NCBI GenBank assembly: GCA_905234845.1
Contig: CAJOIW010000003.1
Location: forward strand, 1 to 64,000
Direction: 5' to 3'
Length of the DNA: 64,000 nucleotides
DNA from: an uncultured Prevotella sp.
Lineage (GTDB): Bacteria > Bacteroidota > Bacteroidia > Bacteroidales > Bacteroidaceae
Shown here in pieces: positions 52,903 to 61,692 of this stretch. The translations under genes and the position numbers were made by a program. Under the pieces are notes generated by a model. That model was not told the DNA's origin, searched no databases, and saw only the letters and a program-made list of their open reading frames with translations. How positions within the stretch are numbered: position 1 is the first letter of the stretch; each line of letters begins with the position of its first letter.

Positions 52903-52929
52903 GGAATTTTGTCTGAAAGACGGTCTTTC
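52872..52929 (+). repeat. Intra-operon palindromes
   Basis: AAAGACAGTCTTTC, AAAATTC...GAATTTT and GAAAGACGGTCTTTC (52915-52929) follow one another across the end of the MMPL gene. The last is the core palindrome of the ~400-bp repeats at 14.4, 26.9, 34.6 and 62.9 kb. It may modulate or process the operon mRNA. Confidence 0.6.
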
Positions 52930-52970
52930 GGAAACCCAACAATATACTACAGAAAATCAAACACTTAGAA

Positions 52971-54080
52971 ATGGACTTATTTCCCGACTTGAAAAAACGG
53001 TACACCAAAGAGCATCTCACCGCCCGCGAAGCCCAACGACAGGCGGAGTTCATTGCTTGGGGACCAGCAGTATTCCAGACTGCGCGTATCATGCTCAAGA
53101 AAGGCATCCTCGATATGTTACGCGACTCACCTGACGGCATGACACAGGAAGAAATCATCAACCGTACTAGTCTGTCCGACTATGCTGTAAAATGTCTCAT
53201 GGAAGCATCACTCACCATTGGCATCGTGCTTGCCGATACCGAGACAAATCGCTATACATTATCAAAAACAGGATGGTTTCTGATTAACGACCCCGCCACG
53301 CGTGTGAACATCGACTTCAATCACGATGTGAACTATGAGGGATGGTTTCGTCTGGAACAATCGCTTGAGAACGGACGCCCTGAAGGTCTCCGCCATTTTG
53401 GCCCATGGCCCACCGTTTACGAAGGTCTATCATCGTTACCCCAGCAGGTGCAGAAGAGCTGGTTCGCCTTTGACCATTTCTATAGCGACTCCTCTTTCCC
53501 CGAAGCCCTCAAGATTGTCTTCGACCACCATCACGTGCGCACCCTCTACGACGTAGGCGGTAACACGGGCAAATGGGCTCTGCAGTGTGTCGCCTACGAC
53601 AACAACGTACACGTGACCGTGCTCGACCTACCACAGCAAATCGCCATGATGCAGGAAAACATTGTCGGACAGAAGGGCGCTGACCGTATCAGCGGATATG
53701 GCATCAACCTCCTCGATAATGCTTCAAGACTCCCTGCTCCAGCAAACGGAACGCTCGATGCCATTTGGATGAGTCAGTTCCTCGACTGTTTCAGCATGGA
53801 GCAAATTGTAACCATCCTCAACAAGGCAAAAGAGGTGATGACTGCCGACACACGACTGTTTATCATGGAGACCCTATGGGACCGACAACGCTTCGAGCCT
53901 GCAGCCTTCTGCCTTACCATGACAAGCCTCTATTTCACCGCCATCGCCAATGGCAATTCCAAAATGTATAACACCGAGGATCTCACCCGTTGCATCCATG
54001 AAGCCGGTCTGGAAACCGAACATATCTACGACCACCTCGGGCAAGGACACTCTATTGTTGTAGTAAAAAAAGATAACTAA
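52971..54080 (+). CDS. SAM-dependent O-methyltransferase-like protein
   Basis: A 369-aa protein with an N-terminal winged-helix dimerisation domain (PDGMTQEEIINRTSLSDYAV) and a C-terminal class I SAM fold. LYDVGGNTGKWALQC (residues ~190-204) is SAM motif I; VTVLDLP is motif II. The layout matches small-molecule O-methyltransferases. Flexirubins and aryl polyenes are commonly methylated on the ring, so ring methylation is a reasonable inference. Confidence 0.88.
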   Translation: MDLFPDLKKRYTKEHLTAREAQRQAEFIAWGPAVFQTARIMLKKGILDMLRDSPDGMTQEEIINRTSLSDYAVKCLMEASLTIGIVLADTETNRYTLSKTGWFLINDPATRVNIDFNHDVNYEGWFRLEQSLENGRPEGLRHFGPWPTVYEGLSSLPQQVQKSWFAFDHFYSDSSFPEALKIVFDHHHVRTLYDVGGNTGKWALQCVAYDNNVHVTVLDLPQQIAMMQENIVGQKGADRISGYGINLLDNASRLPAPANGTLDAIWMSQFLDCFSMEQIVTILNKAKEVMTADTRLFIMETLWDRQRFEPAAFCLTMTSLYFTAIANGNSKMYNTEDLTRCIHEAGLETEHIYDHLGQGHSIVVVKKDN

Positions 54081-54090
54081 GCGCTCTAAA

Positions 54091-54957
54091 ATGAAACGCT
54101 GGAACGGAACGACTTTCGGCAATGGACTGATGCACCGATGGCTCATCGCCCTGCTCAGATGGATTCCCGTGAGAGTCATCTATGCTTTCACATCCATCTT
54201 CATCGTTCCGCCATGCCTCTTCATCAGCGGCAGACTCACCTATCGCTATTTCCGCCACCAGCACGGCTACACCCCTCTCCGCGCCGCATGGGCAACCTAT
54301 CGAAACCACTGCCTATTCAGCCAAGTCGTCATTGACCGTTTCGCCATGTTCGCCGGACAACATTTCCATGTCGACATGGAGGGATACGAACACTTCCGAT
54401 GGCTGGCACGGCAACCAGAAGGATTTATACAATTGTCCTCCCATGTCGGAAACTACGAGATAGCCGGCTATACCCTCGTGGCAGAGGACAAACCTTTCAA
54501 TGCCCTCGTTTTCATGGGAGAGAAGGAATCGGTCATGAACGGTCGTAACCAGATGTTCACCGATACTCACATCAAAATGATACCTGTGAGCAGCGATCTC
54601 AACCATATCTTCCTCATCAATCAGGCACTCGCAAAAGGCGAGATTGTCAGCATGCCCGCCGACAGAAATCTCGGATCAGAGAAAACCATCATCCTACCAT
54701 TTCTCCACGGCAAGGCAGCCTTCCCACAAGGCCCATTCCGTGTTGCCACGATGAGACAGCTCAATGTGCTAACTGTAAATGTCATGAAGACCGCACCGAA
54801 ACGTTACAAAATTCATATCACACGCCTCTCCTACGACCACTCGCTTCCCCGTGACAAACAAATAGAGCAACTAGCGGAGGCATATGTTAACGAACTTGAA
54901 CGCATGATGAAAATGTATCCCTATCAGTGGTACAACTATTTCGACTTTTGGCAATGA
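54091..54957 (+). CDS. LpxL/HtrB-like acyltransferase 2
   Basis: A 288-aa paralogue of the protein at 37852. Start region GNGLMHRWLIALLRWIPVRV with membrane segment VIYAFTSIFIVPPCLFI; active site H-X4-E in LSSHVGNYE (residues ~119-124). The two paralogues share the YAFTSIF and YRNHC...VIDKF/RFAM segments and may act on different acceptors. Confidence 0.88.
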   Translation: MKRWNGTTFGNGLMHRWLIALLRWIPVRVIYAFTSIFIVPPCLFISGRLTYRYFRHQHGYTPLRAAWATYRNHCLFSQVVIDRFAMFAGQHFHVDMEGYEHFRWLARQPEGFIQLSSHVGNYEIAGYTLVAEDKPFNALVFMGEKESVMNGRNQMFTDTHIKMIPVSSDLNHIFLINQALAKGEIVSMPADRNLGSEKTIILPFLHGKAAFPQGPFRVATMRQLNVLTVNVMKTAPKRYKIHITRLSYDHSLPRDKQIEQLAEAYVNELERMMKMYPYQWYNYFDFWQ

Positions 54958-56651
54958 TCTATTGGATAACCGACAACATCATCTCGCCACTAGGCTTTAC
55001 CTCTCTTCAGAACTATGAGGCCGTGAAAGCCGGACAAACTGCCCTATGCCGATATGATCGCAAATGGGACATCCCTGAATCCTTTACAGCATCGTTCCTC
55101 AGCAATGAGCAGAATCTGCAACTCACAACCGACGAATTCACACGGTTTGAGGCCATAGCCTATCAGTCAGCGAGAAACGCAATAGCTAAATCCGGCATCG
55201 ATGTGTCTGACCAAAGAGTTGTTTTTATTCTCAGCACCACCAAAGGCAACACCGACAACCACTCGCCCGCCGATGCCGCTTCACACATTGCCTGCCGCCT
55301 CGGCATTACCACTCAGCCTATCGTCGTCTGCAACGCATGCATCTCTGGCGTTGCCGCCATCATCCTCGCTAAGCGACTGCTCGAAGCTAACCTGTTCGAC
55401 TATGCCATCGTATGCGGTGCCGACATTCAGACAAAGTTCACCGTATCGGGGTTTCTCTCTTTAAAGGCTGTTTCAGCAGAGCCGTGCCGTCCTTTCGATA
55501 TGGAGCGCACTGGGCTCAACCTTGGTGAGGCCGCCGCAACCATCATCTTCACGAACAAACCCTGTGAGAGTCATTGGGCTGTGACCACTGGAGCCATCAC
55601 CAACGATGCCTTCCACACCACCTCGCCTTCGAAAAACGGCGAAGGAGCATTCCAAGCCTTGCAAAACCTCCATGCCGACCCCGACAATCTGGCCTTTATC
55701 AATGCCCACGGAACGGCAACCATGTTCAATGACCAAATGGAGTCAGTTGCCATCGAACGCGCTGGGCTCAATAGTATTCCCGTCAACAGCCTAAAAGGAT
55801 TTTTCGGACATACACTTGGGGCAGCTGGCATACTCGAAGCCATTATCTCACAACGGGCAGCCGATGAGGGAATAATACTTGGCACAAAGGGATTTGAGGA
55901 ACGCGGTGTGTCGGGAAAAATAAATATCACAGAGAAAAACACCCCCACCGAAAAACACGATTTCATCAAGATGATATCGGGCTTTGGCGGATGCAATGCC
56001 GCCATTCTCGTCACCCAACACCCCTCCCCAGCCCTCCCCGAAGGAGAGAGAGAGACGTCTCCCAAGGAGAGGGAGCCGCGTGCAGTTGATTTTTCCTCCC
56101 CTAGGGGGAGATGGGGAGGGGTTGCCCACTCCGTAAACATCACTCCCGACAAAGCGAGTATAGACGGGCAATCCATAAATTGTAAACTGAGAGGAAAGGA
56201 TATGCTCACAGAGCTTTACCGGCGATATGTAGGTAACTATCCCAAATATTACAAGATGGATCCTCTCTGCCGTCTGGGCTTTATAGCAAGCGAGCTGTTA
56301 CTTCGTAAAGAGGTATCATGTGGAACCGACTCCTCCGTCATTCTCTTCAATCGCTCGTCATCAGTGAAAACCGACATTGCTTATGAAAATACCATCGGCA
56401 ATGGTGATGGTTATTTTCCCAACCCAGCCACCTTCATCTATACTCTGCCCAACATCGTAACAGGTGAGATTGCTATCAGAAACGGCTGGCACGGGGAGAC
56501 CTCTTTCTATATTCTTCCCCACCGCGACGATAGTCTGATAAATGATATTGTCGCAGCATCGTTTGCTGAAAACTATTCCAGACATGTCATCTACGGATGG
56601 ATAGACTATCCTGCCGATGACTACTTTGAAACCGAATTGCATATCATATAA
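54954..56651 (+). CDS. Beta-ketoacyl synthase with C-terminal KS-like domain
   Basis: A 565-aa protein. The start at 54954 overlaps the previous stop (ATGA). The N-terminal ~350 residues are a FabF-type synthase: Cys in VCNACISGVAAI, His in NAHGTAT and His in GHTLGAAG. Residues ~356-391 (HPSPALPEGERE...SPRGRWGGVA) are repeat-encoded. The C-terminal ~160 residues (YYKMDPLCRLGFIASELLLR, IRNGWHGETSFYI) resemble the short ketosynthase-like domain (Ketoacyl-synt_2) also found at the end of the protein at 56953. It probably forms a pair with another synthase of the cluster. Confidence 0.87.
   Translation: MIYWITDNIISPLGFTSLQNYEAVKAGQTALCRYDRKWDIPESFTASFLSNEQNLQLTTDEFTRFEAIAYQSARNAIAKSGIDVSDQRVVFILSTTKGNTDNHSPADAASHIACRLGITTQPIVVCNACISGVAAIILAKRLLEANLFDYAIVCGADIQTKFTVSGFLSLKAVSAEPCRPFDMERTGLNLGEAAATIIFTNKPCESHWAVTTGAITNDAFHTTSPSKNGEGAFQALQNLHADPDNLAFINAHGTATMFNDQMESVAIERAGLNSIPVNSLKGFFGHTLGAAGILEAIISQRAADEGIILGTKGFEERGVSGKINITEKNTPTEKHDFIKMISGFGGCNAAILVTQHPSPALPEGERETSPKEREPRAVDFSSPRGRWGGVAHSVNITPDKASIDGQSINCKLRGKDMLTELYRRYVGNYPKYYKMDPLCRLGFIASELLLRKEVSCGTDSSVILFNRSSSVKTDIAYENTIGNGDGYFPNPATFIYTLPNIVTGEIAIRNGWHGETSFYILPHRDDSLINDIVAASFAENYSRHVIYGWIDYPADDYFETELHII
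56018..56130. repeat. Inverted palindrome pair inside the ketosynthase gene
   Basis: AACACCCCTCCCCAGCCCTC on the left and GGGGAGATGGGGAGGGGTTG on the right are inverted copies around ~65 bp. The unit resembles a REP doublet. It adds about 36 Pro/Arg/Glu-rich residues between the ketosynthase and C-terminal domain and keeps the frame. Confidence 0.7.
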
Positions 56652-56674
56652 ATAAAAAGCGATACTTAACTACT

Positions 56675-56932
56675 ATGGAATCATTGATTTTAGAACTAAA
56701 AGTGAAAATTATCGACGCCCTCAACCTTGAGGGTATGAGACCTGAGGAGATTGACACGGAGGCTCCGCTCTTTGGCGACGGTCTTGGGCTTGACTCTATC
56801 GACGCGCTCGAGCTCATCGTGATGCTTGAGAAGGTCTATGGCATTAAACTTGCCAAGCCAAGCGAAGGTAAAGCCATCTTCCAAAGCGTTGCGACAATAG
56901 CCGACTTTGTGAGCAAAAACCGCAAACGCTAA
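56675..56932 (+). CDS. Acyl carrier protein 2
   Basis: An 85-aa ACP with the attachment Ser in GLGLDSIDALELIV (Ser ~41). The DSIDALEL form is typical of aryl polyene cluster ACPs. Located between two ketosynthase genes. Confidence 0.93.
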   Translation: MESLILELKVKIIDALNLEGMRPEEIDTEAPLFGDGLGLDSIDALELIVMLEKVYGIKLAKPSEGKAIFQSVATIADFVSKNRKR

Positions 56933-56952
56933 CCACCCATCACCCAACACCC

Positions 56953-58719
56953 ATGAACATAGTCGTCACTGGTGAAGGCATCGTTTCAGCCATTGGCAAC
57001 AACAAAGAAGCCGTGCTGCAATCGCTTAAGGGCAAACGGTCGGGCATCGGTGAAATGGTGTATCTCTCCTCATCGCACAAAGAGTTGCCCGTCGGTGAGG
57101 TAAAATTGTCTAACGAGGACATGAAACGCTTGTTGAATATCCCCGACAACAAAGAGATAAGCCGTACGTCGCTCATGGGGATGATGGCTACTCGCGAGGC
57201 TATCGAAGTGGCAAAGGTGGAGGGGCAAGATGGTCGAATTATTCTTATATCGGGAACAACGGTAGGTGGCATGGACATCACTGAGCAATGGTTTGCCGAC
57301 TTGCTGACGAGTGACCGGCACCTCAACTGCCTGAAATCGCACGACTGTGGTAGCTGCACCAAGGATATTGCGACTTACTGTGACATTTTTACAGACACCA
57401 CCACTATATCAACAGCATGTTCCTCTGCCGCTAATGCCATCATGCTCGGGGCTCGGCTATTGGAGACGGGGGAGGCCGACATCGTGGTAGCTGGTGGTAC
57501 AGAAGCTCTCTCTCGATTCCATCTCAACGGCTTCAACTCTCTCATGATTCTCGACCATGAGCGCTGCCGGCCTTTTGATGACACAAGGGCTGGTCTGAAC
57601 CTCGGAGAGGGTGCCGCCTATGTGGTGTTGGAAACAGAGGAGCACGCCCGCCATCGCCGTGCCGACATTCACGCCTATATCACCGGCTATGGCAATGCTT
57701 GCGACGCTTTCCATCAGACAGCGTCTTCTGAGAACGGCGAAGGCGCATATCTTTCTATGAAAGAAGCTTTACTGATGGCAGGTCTTTCTGCTTCCGACAT
57801 TGATTACGTGAATGCGCATGGCACAGGAACTCCCAACAACGACCTCTCTGAAACCGTAGCCCTACAACGTATCTTTGGCCAACAAATGCCAGCAGTATCA
57901 AGCACAAAGGCTTATACCGGCCATGCCACTAGTGCCGCAGGTGGCATAGAAACGGTAATCTGCCTGCTTGCCATGAGGCATCGTTTCATTCCAGACAACT
58001 TAGGATGGAACAGGAAAATGCCACAGGGTATCACGCCTGCTATGGGAAAGGAAAATGTGACATTACATCATGTTCTCTGCAACTCTTTCGGATTCGGTGG
58101 AAACGATACGTCACTTGTATTCTCTGACAAAGGGCCAGAAAGTAGGAACAAGATAGAGCAACTTTCAACTCTCAACTCTCAACTCTCAACCTTTCAAGTG
58201 GAGATTACCCGTGACGAAGAGCTTTCGGAAATCAGCCGTTACGTTAAGCCTCTTGAGGCTCGGCGCATGGGCCGCATTATGAAAAGCGCATTGCTTGCCT
58301 CGCTCAAGGTTTTGGAAATGGCCAGGATCGAAAAACCTGATGCCATTATCACCGCGACCGCCATGGGATGTCTTGAGAACAGTGAGCTCTTGCTCAAACA
58401 ACTCACAGAGGAGGGTGAGGAGACGCTTAAACCTACATGGTTTATGCAAAGCACTCACAACACCATCGGCAGTAATATTGCCATACGATTAGGATGTCAC
58501 GGCTATAACGTAACCTACTCGCATGGTGAGGAATCGCTCAAATGGGCTTTACACGACGCTGAGTTACTGCTCAAAAGTGGTAAGGCAAGAAATGTGCTGG
58601 TAGGACTGCATGACGAGACGACTCCTCTTTATCGCTCTCTCCTCGAACGCATGGGAGCTACCCCGCCACCTCCCCTTCATTCCGTCGCAATGGTACTCAC
58701 TCTCAGGAATAATGAATAA
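56953..58719 (+). CDS. Beta-ketoacyl synthase with second KS-like domain
   Basis: A 588-aa protein. The N-terminal ~395 residues are a complete FabF-type synthase: Cys in STACSSAANAI, His in NAHGTGTP and His in GHATSAAG, ending NSFGFGGNDTSLV. A linker containing STLNSQLSTF is encoded by CAACTCT heptamers (58160-58196). The C-terminal ~160 residues (RRMGRIMKSALLASLKVLEM, ITATAMGCLENS, STHNTIGSNIAIRLGCHGYN) match the Ketoacyl-synt_2 domain. The whole would work with ACPs 1-3 in chain extension. Confidence 0.9.
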   Translation: MNIVVTGEGIVSAIGNNKEAVLQSLKGKRSGIGEMVYLSSSHKELPVGEVKLSNEDMKRLLNIPDNKEISRTSLMGMMATREAIEVAKVEGQDGRIILISGTTVGGMDITEQWFADLLTSDRHLNCLKSHDCGSCTKDIATYCDIFTDTTTISTACSSAANAIMLGARLLETGEADIVVAGGTEALSRFHLNGFNSLMILDHERCRPFDDTRAGLNLGEGAAYVVLETEEHARHRRADIHAYITGYGNACDAFHQTASSENGEGAYLSMKEALLMAGLSASDIDYVNAHGTGTPNNDLSETVALQRIFGQQMPAVSSTKAYTGHATSAAGGIETVICLLAMRHRFIPDNLGWNRKMPQGITPAMGKENVTLHHVLCNSFGFGGNDTSLVFSDKGPESRNKIEQLSTLNSQLSTFQVEITRDEELSEISRYVKPLEARRMGRIMKSALLASLKVLEMARIEKPDAIITATAMGCLENSELLLKQLTEEGEETLKPTWFMQSTHNTIGSNIAIRLGCHGYNVTYSHGEESLKWALHDAELLLKSGKARNVLVGLHDETTPLYRSLLERMGATPPPPLHSVAMVLTLRNNE

Positions 58720-60047
58720 TGAAAAAACGCACCTCACTTATCCCTCTGCTTGCTCTCTTCCTGTCATTTTGCATCACAGGAAACGTTTACGCACAAAAGC
58801 GCTCTAAGCCATTCTCTCCAGAAATCCACCAAGACAACTCTGTAACCTTTCGGTTGAAAAATAAACACGCCGAGGAGGTCGTCTTGAAGGGAAGCTTCAT
58901 ACCTAAGTCTTTTCCGGTCAGGACTCCTGCTGGTGTTTTCGGAAAAGCGGGACAATGGAAAATGACCAAGCAAGATGGTGTATGGACATATACCACTAAG
59001 CCGCTTGAATCTGAAATCTACACCTATTACTTCGAGGTAGATGGTGTACGACAGACCGACCCCGCCAACCCTGACACGCTGAGAGATATAGACACTTATT
59101 ATAGCCGTTTCGTCATTCCAGGAGGCATTGCCGACAACTATGTCGTTCAAGACGTACCACACGGAAAGGTGGAAAAGGTGTGGTATGCATCTTCTATTCA
59201 AGGTCTTCCTCAAAGAAGAATGACCATCTACACTCCTTCTGACTACAATGGCGACAATGCGCTGCCCGTACTCTATCTGCTCCATGGCTCTGGCGGTGAC
59301 GAGACGGCATGGATACGTGCAGGAAAGGCGGTGGAGATATTGGACAACCTCATCGCACAGGGCAAGTGTGAACCCATGATTGTGGTAATGCCCAACGGCA
59401 TAGCCAATAGAGCTGCCGCCCCCGGGGAGGACCCTTATTCCGACGAGAAGGCATCGCCCACAAGCATAGAATCGATGTTGGGAAAGATTGAAAGGGCTTT
59501 CGTGCCCGACATTGTGACCTACGTGGACACTCACTATAACACGCTCAAGGACAAACACCACCGTGCCATCGCAGGACTTTCACTCGGTGGCCTCCATACG
59601 CTTTTCATCTCAGCCAATAATCCAGATATGTTCGACTATGTTGGCCTCTTCTCCGCACAAACAACCAACACGCTGAGCAACAAGAAGATTGAGACCGCAG
59701 AACAGCTGGCACAGAGCATAGAAGGCATGACATCGCTCATTCCCTTTTTGGGAAAAGGAAAGATTGGAGAGCGACTCACGGAATGGGCCAGCGGTGTCAA
59801 AGAAGGCGATCTCGCCATTTACGACAGTCTTGACGAGAAACTCAAGAATCAATTCAAAACTCCGCCAGCCCTCTATTATATCGCCCTCGGAAAAGACGAC
59901 TTCGTGAAGAAAATCAACGATGATTTCAGACTGAGACTCAGCGATGCCGGTTATCAATACACTTACCACGAAACTGATGGCGGACATACTTGGGAAAACT
60001 GGAGAAAGTATCTGGTAGACTTTCTGCCAAGAATTTTTAAGGAGTAA
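58719..60047 (+). CDS. Secreted CE1-type esterase
   Basis: A 442-aa exported esterase; signal peptide cleaved near VYAQ (residue 25). Residues ~40-140 form an E-set/CBM48-like domain (VVLKGSFIP, YTYYFEVDGVRQTDPANP). Residues ~150-440 are an esterase D/feruloyl-esterase-like domain: LLHGSGGDETAW, nucleophile Ser in AGLSLGGLHT, His in DGGHTWENWR. These enzymes usually cut feruloyl or acetyl esters of xylan. Within this operon (TAATG overlap with the ketosynthase) it may act on the polyene ester, or be a hitch-hiking xylan enzyme. Confidence 0.87.
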   Translation: MKKRTSLIPLLALFLSFCITGNVYAQKRSKPFSPEIHQDNSVTFRLKNKHAEEVVLKGSFIPKSFPVRTPAGVFGKAGQWKMTKQDGVWTYTTKPLESEIYTYYFEVDGVRQTDPANPDTLRDIDTYYSRFVIPGGIADNYVVQDVPHGKVEKVWYASSIQGLPQRRMTIYTPSDYNGDNALPVLYLLHGSGGDETAWIRAGKAVEILDNLIAQGKCEPMIVVMPNGIANRAAAPGEDPYSDEKASPTSIESMLGKIERAFVPDIVTYVDTHYNTLKDKHHRAIAGLSLGGLHTLFISANNPDMFDYVGLFSAQTTNTLSNKKIETAEQLAQSIEGMTSLIPFLGKGKIGERLTEWASGVKEGDLAIYDSLDEKLKNQFKTPPALYYIALGKDDFVKKINDDFRLRLSDAGYQYTYHETDGGHTWENWRKYLVDFLPRIFKE

Positions 60048-60073
60048 AGAATCACTTTTCACATACATACGCT

Positions 60074-60310
60074 ATGAACAATAAAGACAAGATAAGAAAA
60101 CTACTTGAGAATGCGCTACCTCTGGTAGACTTCGACTCGGAATTCCTGTTCAGCGAACTCGATTCTCTCGGCGTGACAACTATTCTCATGGTTCTCGCTG
60201 ATGAATTCAACATACAAATGGAAGCCACCGATGCCACACCACGCAATCTCAAGTCGATAGACAGCATTGTCGCATTGGTGGAAAAGAAACTCTCCGAGAA
60301 GCATGATTAA
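60074..60310 (+). CDS. Acyl carrier protein 3
   Basis: A 78-aa ACP with the attachment Ser in FSELDSLGVTTILM (Ser ~32). It overlaps the start of the AMP ligase gene by 8 bp, which suggests the ligase loads this ACP with the starter acid. Confidence 0.9.
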   Translation: MNNKDKIRKLLENALPLVDFDSEFLFSELDSLGVTTILMVLADEFNIQMEATDATPRNLKSIDSIVALVEKKLSEKHD

Positions 60311-61631
60311 CTTCTTTGCCCACATTAAGGACAATGCCCTACGCTATCCGCACAAGACAGCCATCGTGAGCGGAGACGAGAAATGCTCTTGGGAGGAACT
60401 ATACCAACAGGTGGAAAAGCGAGCAAAGGAGTTAAAGGCAGCCTCATATAAGAATGGACAGGTGGTGTGCATGAGGGCTATGCCTACGATTGACTACCTC
60501 GTTGACTATTTCGCATTCCACCTCGTAGGATGCGTGGTGGCTCCCCTGGAGCGCGACATGCCCGACGAAAAGTTCTATCAGACGCGTCAATGGCTCGAAC
60601 CGCAACAAGTAGGAAAAGGTGCATCTGACATACTCTACACAACAGGAACGACTGGGCAGTCGAAAGGAGTCATCATCAGCCATCAAGCCATTCTTGCCGA
60701 TGCAGAAAATCTTATTGAAAGTCAAGGCTTCTCCCACGAAACAGTCTTCGTCATCAACGGCCCGCTTAATCATATCGGTAGCCTGTCGAAAATATACCCC
60801 ATCATACTTCAAGGCGGAACCATCATCATTGTAGACGGCTTGAAAAACCTCGACGCTTTTTTTAACGCTTTCGACTATCCCTCCGACAAGATGGCCACCT
60901 TTCTGGTTCCCGCCAGTATAAGGATTCTCATTCAGCTTGGCGCAGCCTGGTTGGCAAAGATTGCCCACAAGATAGACTTCATAGAGACTGGAGCCGCAGC
61001 CATCGCACAAGCCGATATGCAAAAGCTCTGCCAGCTATTGCCACACACCCGCCTCTACAACACCTATGCCTCAACCGAGACCGGTATCGTATGTACCCAC
61101 AATTTCAACAGCAGCCTGTGTGAGGCAGGCTGTCTGGGGAAGCCCATGAAACACGCTGAGGTTTTCATTACTGACGAAGGAAAAATAGCCTGCCGAGGCA
61201 AACAAATCATGACTGGATACGTGGGCGACCCGAAACGAACCGCCCAGATACTTAGAAACCACACCATCTACACCGCCGACATCGGAACCATCGACGAGGA
61301 AGGACGCCTACACCTCAAGGGACGCGAAGACGATGTCATCAACGTGGGCGGCTTCAAGGTATCACCCCTTGAAGTGGAAAATGCCACCCTCTCACTTCCA
61401 ATGGTAAAAGACTGTATCTGCACCTCCATGCCCCATCCCATCACCGGACAGGCGCTGAAACTTCTCATCGTAACCGAAAATAATCAGATCCTCGACAAGA
61501 AAGCCATCGCCACACACCTCCTCACCAAGCTCGAACCTTATAAAGTGCCCCAATTCTACGAACAAACCGACAAGATAAAACGTACCTTCAATGGGAAGGC
61601 CGACCGCAAACACTATCGCATAGAATCGTAG
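60303..61631 (+). CDS. AMP-dependent acyl/aryl ligase
   Basis: A 442-aa ANL-superfamily ligase, compact. The start at 60303 overlaps ACP 3. Motif YTTGTTGQSKGVIISH, TYASTETGIV, TADIGTIDEEGRLHLKGREDD and C-terminal Lys in RTFNGKADRK are present. The length fits ligases that load an aromatic starter acid (such as a hydroxybenzoate or hydroxycinnamate) onto an ACP in aryl polyene pathways. The starter is inferred. Confidence 0.9.
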   Translation: MINFFAHIKDNALRYPHKTAIVSGDEKCSWEELYQQVEKRAKELKAASYKNGQVVCMRAMPTIDYLVDYFAFHLVGCVVAPLERDMPDEKFYQTRQWLEPQQVGKGASDILYTTGTTGQSKGVIISHQAILADAENLIESQGFSHETVFVINGPLNHIGSLSKIYPIILQGGTIIIVDGLKNLDAFFNAFDYPSDKMATFLVPASIRILIQLGAAWLAKIAHKIDFIETGAAAIAQADMQKLCQLLPHTRLYNTYASTETGIVCTHNFNSSLCEAGCLGKPMKHAEVFITDEGKIACRGKQIMTGYVGDPKRTAQILRNHTIYTADIGTIDEEGRLHLKGREDDVINVGGFKVSPLEVENATLSLPMVKDCICTSMPHPITGQALKLLIVTENNQILDKKAIATHLLTKLEPYKVPQFYEQTDKIKRTFNGKADRKHYRIES

Positions 61632-61692
61632 AGAACTCTGAGAACAAAAACTTAACAATAACGTTAACCTTTCAACTTTCAACCTTTCAACT

